Shown here one piece after another: positions 57,060 to 64,000 of a DNA stretch of 64,000 bases. Location: NCBI GenBank assembly GCA_008828725.1, contig MEHQ01003716.1:1-64000 (forward strand), in the 5' to 3' direction. The notes under the pieces are model-generated. The model searched no databases. It had not been told where the DNA came from and saw only the letters and a program-made list of their open reading frames with translations. Source of the stretch: Saccharina japonica (taxonomy: Eukaryota; Sar; Phaeophyceae; Laminariales; Laminariaceae). Made by a program: the position numbers and the translations under genes. Position 1 is the stretch's first letter. Each line of letters opens with the position of its first letter.

Positions 57060-58363
57060 TAGAGGTGGGCACCGTTCAAAAAAGAAAAACGGTTTAAACC
57101 AGTTTTTAGAAACCCAGCAGGCGTGTACGAGTAGTCGGTTTTTGAAATTAAAAACCGCGTTTGTTTTCGCCGGTTTAAACCGGTTAACCGAAAACCGGAT
57201 GAAACCGGAAAACCGGATAAAAACCGGAAAACCGGTAGCACTGGACGACTTCTTCACTGATTATCTACCGAATAAAGCCACCACCAGTATACCTATAATA
57301 GTATACACACAGCAGTGTAGTGTTATACCAAGGTATACAAAACTTTCACGTATATACGTATATACGACATCTATTAATATCTATCTGTATAATATATTTT
57401 CACTTTTTTTGGACTCTTTGAAAAAAAACTTCATTTTAGTCTGAAAACAAACAACATTGAAATTAGTGTGGAAATTGTTGTCTTGCAATTAGTGTTGATA
57501 TGTTTACTTGATTTTAGTGTAGAGGTTAGACTGCGTGCAGGAAATCCCTTCGAATACGCCGATCTGCAAGGCATAAAAAACAAAGACAGGAAGCAAGTAA
57601 TCGCGAAGAAAGATGAAAGCAAAAAAGAAGCCAGGAACTTCTCCTTCGGCAATTGAAGGCTGAGAGTGACTGTCACCTACGAAGAAGATATATATGCCAA
57701 GGAAAGCTTCCGAAGCCCACAAGGTCTATGTATACGCGTAGGAGTTTTGGATATGATACGTATATAGACTACAGTATATTGCTGTACGTCAATCGTCGTC
57801 AGAAGTCGACTAAGATGATAGTAATAAGGGGGTGACACAATTGACATCTTGCTTTCTTTAGGAAACGAGGCACTCATTTTTTCTGCCTGGTATTCATTTT
57901 TTCTTTCAATAGGATTGGTATGTCGTGGGCGGTGGGTCGTGGTTAGAGGTGGGCACCGTTAAAAAAAAAACAGTTTAAACCGTTTTTTGGAAACCCAACA
58001 TGCGAACCGCTGACCGGTGTTCATTGCTGGATAGTCTTGGGGGGAGGTATATAGTATATAGTACCTGTGCACCGGCAATGTCTTCTTCACAACAATATTT
58101 TACACCTTGAAATCACGTCACCCCGTGTGCTGTGGTTTTGGCTCGAAATCCACCAATAAACCGCACGTTTTAAGCCCAAACACGCCGTTATCTTCAATGA
58201 TATGGAGGCGTTTCACGTTACCATCCGGTTTTAACCGGTTTTCCGAAAACCGGTTTAAACCTGCTGAAAATAAACGGTTTTATCCGGTTTTTTGTTTTGA
58301 TAATAACGCCTCGTTATCCGGTTTTCGGGGGGGGGGGGGGTTGCCTCCCGGTGTCCACCTCTA
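57060..58363. mobile_element. Non-autonomous hAT-type element with GGTTTAAACCGG arrays
   Basis: 1304 bp. Inverted ends TAGAGGTGGGCACCG and TAGAGGTGGACACCG (14 of 15) and a perfect 8-bp target duplication GGGCGAGG (57052-57059 and 58364-58371). Sub-terminal arrays of GGTTTAAACCGG, AACCGGAAAACCGG and CGAAAACCGG words lie at 57085-57240 and 58220-58325. A second copy of the left end (TAGAGGTGGGCACCG plus the following 40 bp) lies inside at 57944. No transposase was recognised. Confidence 0.85.
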
Positions 58364-58373
58364 GGGCGAGGTA

Positions 58374-58732
58374 CCTCGCCTTTAAGGGGCCCCTTCGGTA
58401 TTAAAAAAAAGAGTAGTTGAGTGTTGAGAAATATATATATTTTCCGTAGGGAGTCACGAATATGTGGAAATTTTACCAGAAATAGTATTGAAACTGAAAA
58501 AAATATAACGGATGAGTTTTTAACTTGCTCATAATGTTTTTGCCCGAAGGGGCCCCTTAAATGCCAATCCCTTATATCCTCTGTTTTACTATTAATAGCC
58601 TGTCCAGGCTGATTTCGATTTATTTTTCGTGAGTCGATGCCTACAATCGAGGAACATATATTCTAGGTTAAAATTTTATTTCGGGCGGACTGCAACTGTT
58701 GAAAAGCAACAAAGTACTAAAATCGATTTTCA
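58374..58732. other. Interior of the split TIR element, no gene
   Basis: AT-rich, non-coding. A 15-bp inverted pair AAGGGGCCCCTTCGG / CCGAAGGGGCCCCTT lies at 58383-58397 and 58543-58557, each arm with the perfect palindrome AAGGGGCCCCTT. Confidence 0.4.
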
Positions 58733-59089
58733 TTCTTATCGGAAAGGCCATTCGCAATTGGTAAAATCGGCTGGTATATCATATTAATATGTACCAGTAT
58801 AGCAGTACATCAACTATCGCAAATACATATAATTCCCAGCAGGTGAAAGTGTAATGGCGTTGGTTGACTGATTTGTTCGTTTGAGAGGACGACACGACTC
58901 GGTATTGGCCAGCGCGCTTAACACACGCACATTTCGGCAAGTTTGATTGGCTTAAACACTTCGCCTGGAGTAACCAGTAACCAGTAACCAGATGCACTTA
59001 CTTACGTTTCGTCGGGAGTTGTATTTTTTGTTTTGTGCAGCACCAGTCAGTTCGGTCCCATCCCTCCCCGGGACTACAGTCTGTTGTTT

Positions 59090-59310
59090 TTGTTTGTTTG
59101 TTTTGTCTATCCCAATCACTATCTTCGCTCTTCTTTTCACTCTCCCTCTTTAGTCGTATTAGGGGTCACTAAAGTAGGATCTTTTCCCCCCTCCCCAATA
59201 CGGTACGTGCCTTGAATTTTTATCGCGAGAAGATTTCAGCACTTTCTTCCCTCGTCGACTTGCGTCGAATTCCGCCTGCCCACGCCACGAAGGCGCTCTC
59301 AGCAATTGCT
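59090..59310 (-). mobile_element. SINE fragment
   Basis: Complement of the SINE body (actttcttccctcgtcgact, cgaaggcgctctcagcaatt), without the tRNA-like head. Confidence 0.65.
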
Positions 59311-59469
59311 TCATTTTTATTGTTTGAAACAAAGTCAACATCCCAACACGGCGGTGGGATTTTTATCAACTCGGGTACCAATGTTAGTAAACTTGGAAGC
59401 TGACCACTTAGTCTACCGGGGCGACCTAACTATTCTATGTAGACACGTACAGCAGCTGTGCTGTCGACA

Positions 59470-59565
59470 GCAGTGTGTGTGTTCTTCACATGAAACTGTC
59501 CTTTCTACCTGTCTACATCCATCCACCAGCACACCCAGTATCCGTGCCGATTCTTCATCATAGAG
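59470..59565 (-). mobile_element. LINE-B tail fragment
   Basis: Begins at the family terminus (gtgtgtgttcttcacatgaa) and carries cagcacacccagtatccgtg. Truncated after about 95 bp. Confidence 0.5.
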
Positions 59566-60299
59566 AGATGAGATAGCAGATACTTATGTATACGAGCTGG
59601 GCCAGCCAATAAATGTACAAAGCTTAAGCTTCCTAAAGTGGTACGTCGTATCTCGTGAACCACTGCAAATTTGTCTTCAAAAGTTGGACACACTAACCCT
59701 GTCATACCAGTGCCTGTTGCGCAAAACAAAACGGAAATTAAAAATTCTCACCTTTTGTTTCCCCGACTCGATCTCGCCGAGATATCCGCGAAAACTGGAA
59801 TTTGCTTTATTTATTATAAATTCGTATGAAAAATGTCATTTTCGATCAAGATGGAATTCCGAGAGACAGCAGTGCTGAAGAAACAACAAGGAGAAGATCG
59901 ATGTAAGTCTCGTTACTCAATTCGCCACCCATCAAGAGATGTAACCAAAACTCGATTCCATATATAAGTCAAGTAGTTACGGAAACATGGCATTTCCGCC
60001 ATGCTCCGACCATTTTTTAGAGTTTTACTCTGACATTTGAACCACGGTCTTTGAACAGTACGTACGTGCAAAAATACTTGCCGCCTGCCCTCTTTGACTT
60101 ATTTATTTCTTCAATATAGTTTTGATGGATTTCGCATTTGTTTTTTTTTATCGTCGTATCTCTCTCGAGGAATAAAATAATAACAAAGGGCACACGGCAA
60201 GTGTGTTGATTAGTACATGATCTACACTGTGTCCTAATTCCAGGTTAAAATTCGTAAAAAATGTCGGGGCATGGCCAATCTGCTTTTAAAACATTTTTT

Positions 60300-60412
60300 T
60301 GGCTGGCCCAGCTCGAATGGTCTCGTAACTACGACACGGGAGAAAAGTCAGACAATGCAATGCCATATACGACAGGCACGATCTACCCTGCTAGAAAGTC
60401 AGATTGGGTGAA
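60300..60412 (-). mobile_element. LINE-B tail fragment just upstream of spondin gene C
   Basis: Carries the cgtaactacgacac block, gcagacaatgca-like and ccatatacgacaggcacgat, ending at ccctgctaga. The upstream flanks of A and B have similar tails nearby (29640-29770). Confidence 0.5.
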
Positions 60413-60489
60413 AGAGAGAGTACCAGGCACCAGATACCAGTACGTGTACTCACAACTACCATAAATAATCTGTTGAAGTATTAAGATTA

Positions 60490-60684
60490 CGACAGCTGTT
60501 CTCGCGTCCCCCCCACGACCAATACAACAGCACAGCAGCAGCCAGTCCTGGATAAACGCCATCGGCTCCCTCGTCACTCACTCGGTTCAAGCCATCCTGC
60601 TCGTCTCAAGACATCCCGAACTGTTTCTCCTCTGATACAGATAGTACTGCAGGGTAATACATACGCCACCACCAGCATCCCATC
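60490..60684 (+). promoter_or_regulatory. Conserved 5' flank and leader of spondin gene C
   Basis: It holds the same ordered blocks as genes A and B, including caatacaacagcacagcagc, cggttcaagccatcctgctc and gtactgcagggtaatacata before the ATG. The presence of this flank suggests the third copy was duplicated with its promoter. Confidence 0.5.
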
Positions 60685-60768
60685 ATGGTTCGCACATACT
60701 CCGTGGGATCAGCCCTGCTCGTCGCGGCCTCTGCGCTCACCCTCTCCAACGCCCACTTGGAGTACACG
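60685..60768 (+). CDS. Spondin-domain secreted protein, copy C, exon 1 only (rest outside window)
   Basis: Twenty-eight codons: MVRTYSVGSALLVAASALTL, SNAHLEYT, ending at the donor ACG|GTGAGT. The start context, 5' flank and first part of intron 1 align with copies A and B. No exon 2 is visible before the window ends at 64000; the first introns of A and B are 9.1 and 6.6 kb, so this is expected. Whether the rest of the gene is present cannot be judged here. Confidence 0.8.
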
Positions 60769-61346
60769 GTGAGTCAGCCCACCAACTTCGACGTAGACAC
60801 CAGTCGTCCACCGAAACCTTCGGTCGCTCTTGCCAGCATATTGACTTTGCTGGTGCTCGGGTGCGGTGGTGAATATTATCGTGTGCGTGTGCGCAGAGAG
60901 TTTGTCTTACAGTAGTTCTTCTCCACCGACCGGGGAAGACCGTATGACGCCTCCACAGCGCGGCAGGTTGTGAAGACTCCTATCAAAGATTGGGTCGGTT
61001 GAAACCAACCCGTTGTTGGGCGCATGTATAATATGTCCACTTTAGGTTAGTTATCGTACCACTACGACCCCGAATATAAGAACCGTTTGCATATTAATAT
61101 TTCATCGAAATATTCCTTATATTTGGGTCAGAGTGGTAGTGTTTTTGTCTCCCTCGTATATTTAATTGTCGCGCGTCATTCTCTTTTCCCCTCTCAAGTC
61201 GTAACTCAGATCAGGAGTCAGGAAACAATATCTTTCCCCAATGTCCCTACTACGTACGGCGGTTGTCTTTTACTTGTTCTCGAAGAAAAGGGTACCCGTA
61301 CAGCCCTTTCTTCCCCCCGTTCACTTGCGTACCGTATGTGACATAC

Positions 61347-61751
61347 AGTACCGGCCCTCTTTGAAGAGACCTGACATCGGGCTCAGGCTGGCCTCCTTAT
61401 GTTCTGGGCGCACGCGAAAGCCCACTTTCTTATGTTCCGATTTCTTATTTTGGTCCACGAGAAAACTTTTTTCCTAGTAATGCAGAATGAATGGTGGCTT
61501 GGGCCCAGGCCAGTCACAGGAATGGATAACTTTCTTACTTTCTTAGGTTGCGATTTCTTATTTTGGTCTACGATACATTTTGTTTCTTAGTAGTGCACAA
61601 TGAATGGTGGCTTGGGCCCCGGCCAGCCACAGGAAGGGATAACTTTCTTAAAGCGTATGTACTGACTAGGCTGAGAGTTTTTGTTTTTTGTTTGTCAACG
61701 TTTCAGGCTGACTTTCTTGCGAGTCCCTTTCTTATGAGCGGGCCGGTACTG
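61347..61751. mobile_element. TIR element with TACCGGCCC ends in intron 1 of gene C
   Basis: Inverted ends CAGTACCGGCCCTCT and CAGTACCGGCCCGCT. The inside is doubled: two units of about 110 bp share gaatggtggcttgggccc and ggataactttctta. Same family as 18588-18770. Confidence 0.55.
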
Positions 61752-61867
61752 TACACGCGCCAGGCGCTTTCTGGAGCGTTTTGTTTTACAAATTTGAGTG
61801 CTTTGATGCGAAGCCTGTTCAAGGCATGCAGTACGTCGAAAATTCGCGATCCTCCCTTCTGGTCGGT

Positions 61868-61953
61868 GATATTGAATTGTCCAAGCCCCGAAGGATTGTC
61901 AAGTGCCCATAATATTGAATTGTCCAAGCCCCGAAGGATTGTCAAGTGCCCAT
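61868..61953 (+). repeat. 43-bp perfect tandem duplication
   Basis: Two adjacent units beginning atattgaattgtccaagccc and ending aagtgcccata, in intron 1 of gene C. The same place in gene B (near 30800) has one copy. Confidence 0.85.
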
Positions 61954-62660
61954 AAAACAGCATTACCCACATCCCGTCATATTAATATATGTCCTCTTGA
62001 GAACGCACTCTTTAATGTTCGTGGAAAATCACTCCTGGGAGCGTTCTCAAAAGTAGAGGCGTGTTTTTTTCACACGAAAATACACACCTACGGGGGCGAA
62101 AATCCCCCGGAGTGCTGTCTATATATTTTCTGTTCGCGACATCCACCGGACGAACACGCAAACACACCCTTTGCCGCGGACGTATCTTGCTGGAACCAGC
62201 CATGTCAGGCGTGTTTGAGTTTGGCCTTAATCTTTGCCTGTCGCCCACGCGTTGTTCCGAAATGCCATGATGAGGTCTATCTTGTTATTTATGGCTCGGC
62301 GCGTACATCCTGAATGAGGACCTATAAACCCCGCAGCAACGCGCGACGGAAGGATAAAAAACACAGCTTGCAAATACGAGTTACGACGAAATTATTGATC
62401 TCTCAGCCGTCTAAGCTGTTATTATGACATTGTTTTTGTAACTAAACTGAGTTGAACTTGAGCCGTTTCGTTTTTTTCTCTCGTACAGTGTCGGTCGTAT
62501 CCATCCTTTTTCCTTCTTCTCCTCTTTAGTTTTTTTTTGTCGTTTGTTTTCTCTATTTCAACGAATGTTAATTGCTAGAATACACATGTATGACGCGCCC
62601 GCCGTCTAATATGGTAGATGGCATTTTGGGTTGTTGAGTCTGATTACTGCGTTACAAGTA

Positions 62661-63014
62661 GTCGGTCGCCCCGATGGTCTAGTGGTTCCTTCGAACGCTT
62701 TCAAGAGCATATGTCCGGGGATCGAGTCTCACATGGGTCGAACGTTTGAGTGTTAAAAAAAGAAAATCGGAATCAACTGCTGAGAGCGCCTACTATTAAT
62801 AATAGTAGGGTGGGTATGCATAATTCGGTGCACAAGTCGACGAGGGAAGAAAGGGCTGAGGTCGTCTCGCCATGAAAATGCAAGCCAAGAACCGTTGTGG
62901 GAGGAGCAGGGAGAGAAGCCCACTTGGTGACCCAAGACATGAGTTACGCCTAGGAAGGAGAGAGAAAAGAAGGGAGAAGATAATAAAAGGGATTACAAAA
63001 ACAAAACGAAAAAG
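62661..63014 (+). mobile_element. tRNA-derived SINE, second full-length copy
   Basis: A box TGGTCTAGTGG (62675-62685), B box GATCGAGTC (62720-62728), then the same body as 28937-29292 and an A-rich tail. It abuts a + strand LINE-B tail at 63015-63165. Confidence 0.75.
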
Positions 63015-63165
63015 TAGTATCTCTGTGTCGTGATTTTGTGACCACAGGGAGCTTGTAGTGCTTCTGTAGGATGAAGACTCGGTACGGACACTGGCTGGGT
63101 GTGTTTTGGATGTCGACGGGTAGAAATACCAATTTCATCAGAAGAGTACACACCCAAACACACCG
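63015..63165 (+). mobile_element. LINE-B tail fragment
   Basis: Carries gtcgtgattttgtgaccaca, gaagactcggtacggacact and gatgtcgacgggtagaaa. Confidence 0.55.
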
Positions 63166-63481
63166 TACACATATTGTAAATAATGCATATAGTAGCTTCG
63201 AGCAACTGCAAGTATCAAACTTTGACGGCAATGGGAAATGTGTACCTCTTTTGACAGGGCTGACAGGGGCTGAAGCCCTTTTATTTTGGTTGTCTACCCG
63301 TAGCAACTTCCCATTTCCCACCCTGTTGTTTTTATTGTGTGTGTGCCGCTTTGCTGTTTTGATGTGGCCGCGGCTCCCTCAGCCGGCTAGCTCAAAATTG
63401 GACCGGTCCCTATCGTAGCAATCTGTACTTCAATGGAGAGATGGACATAGGAGGGCCTGTGATCCGTTATATATAAACGTT

Positions 63482-63610
63482 TCACGAAAAGGCATGTGAT
63501 CTCGCGTGCGTACGGATGAGGGTTAGCACTCGGTAAGGTTTGATGTAACCCAGGGACGGCGGCATACATGTTTGCTGTCACCCCTTCTGTTCAATATCCG
63601 TCGTATTCGC
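63482..63610 (+). pseudogene. LINE reverse-transcriptase fragment
   Basis: Matches the 46370-46480 part of the relic LINE at the DNA level (ctcgcgtgcgtacggatga, agggacggcggcatacatg, ttcaatatccgt). It covers only the region between the 'RVRTDDG' and 'LSPLLFNI' boxes and is dead. Confidence 0.5.
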
Positions 63611-64000
63611 AGCTGTGGGTCACGCCCGGCAGGTACAGTACAGGACACCTAATAAGAAACCCAAATCTGGGCCCAGCCTGGATTTCCTATATTTGTCATT
63701 TCTGAGCCTCTTGCTCATTGAACCTCTTTCTTATTTTGCTGGGCAGAAATCGAAAATCGAGCTGATTTCATATGTTGTATAACTCATATTAGTGCCGCCA
63801 TTGACCGTACGCCCCTCACTGATCGCGCATGCGCACGTTCGGCGTCCGAACTCTTCGGCGTGTACTCTCACTGGGGGGCACTGACGCCGAGGAAACGTGC
63901 TCGGCAACGGAATTGGAAAGTTTCCGTTTGCGTCCCTTCCCCTTGCGTGAATCATTAATCCTGGTAAGGTCAACATGAATCTGTACCCCGCCTTCACCCT

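Larger units (their letters stand above)
56841..58773. mobile_element. TIR element split by an hAT-type element
   Basis: Inverted arms of about 40 bp: CAGCCGATTTTACTAATTG then GCCTTTCCGATGAGA at the left (56841-56881), and the complement of CAGCCGATTTTACCAATTG with GCCTTTCCGATAAGA at the right (58733-58773). A related single arm lies at 14315-14378. Removing the hAT-type insertion leaves about 630 bp. Non-coding. Confidence 0.6.
60440..64000 (+). repeat. Segmental duplication unit C (start only)
   Basis: Aligns with the beginnings of units A and B across the promoter, exon 1 and the first part of intron 1, including the 'gcgttctcaa..gtagacg' stretch of B near 31000. It runs out of the window. 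Confidence 0.7.

Overview
The window is eukaryotic nuclear DNA: one host gene family with GT-AG introns, surrounded by transposable elements. (GGGTTA)n repeats, spondin-domain secreted proteins, long repeat-filled introns and a LINE tail of a kind I associate with brown-algal genomes suggest a brown alga or another stramenopile. That placement is inference.

The host content is a tandem array of genes for small secreted spondin-domain proteins. Copy A (9007-22451, six exons, 226 aa) and copy B (30070-41843, six exons, 228 aa) can be read from start to stop on the + strand. Copy C begins at 60685 and runs off the right edge after exon 1. The copies arose by segmental duplication, because exons, introns and flanks align (about 8.75-26.96 kb with 29.75-44.19 kb, and again from 60.44 kb). 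Their signal-peptide exon is separated from the spondin domain by a first intron of 9.1 kb (A) or 6.6 kb (B), both full of repeats.

Layout. 0-7 kb: on the - strand, pieces of a NADAR domain and a gag-like zinc-knuckle region; on the + strand, a broken Ty3/gypsy-type pol fossil. 7-26.96 kb: repeats and spondin gene A with its duplicated flanks. 27-29.7 kb: an hAT-type element and a tRNA-derived SINE. 29.75-44.2 kb: spondin gene B with flanks. 45-47 kb: an old LINE reverse-transcriptase relic. 47-58.8 kb: nested transposons, including an almost intact LINE (52079-56326) sitting in a run of C and three elements rich in self-complementary words. 59-64 kb: repeats and the first exon of spondin gene C.

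Two themes stand out. First, several DNA elements here carry sub-terminal arrays of one palindromic word per family (GGTACCCGG, GGCCGCGGCC, GGTTTAAACCGG, GGAAGCTTCC, CCCGCGG). Three of them are bounded by hAT-like inverted ends and 8-bp target duplications, two of these exact. Second, the A/B duplication supplies empty sites, so several insertions can be placed after the duplication. I found no complete tRNA, no rRNA, no CRISPR and no bacterial-type operon.
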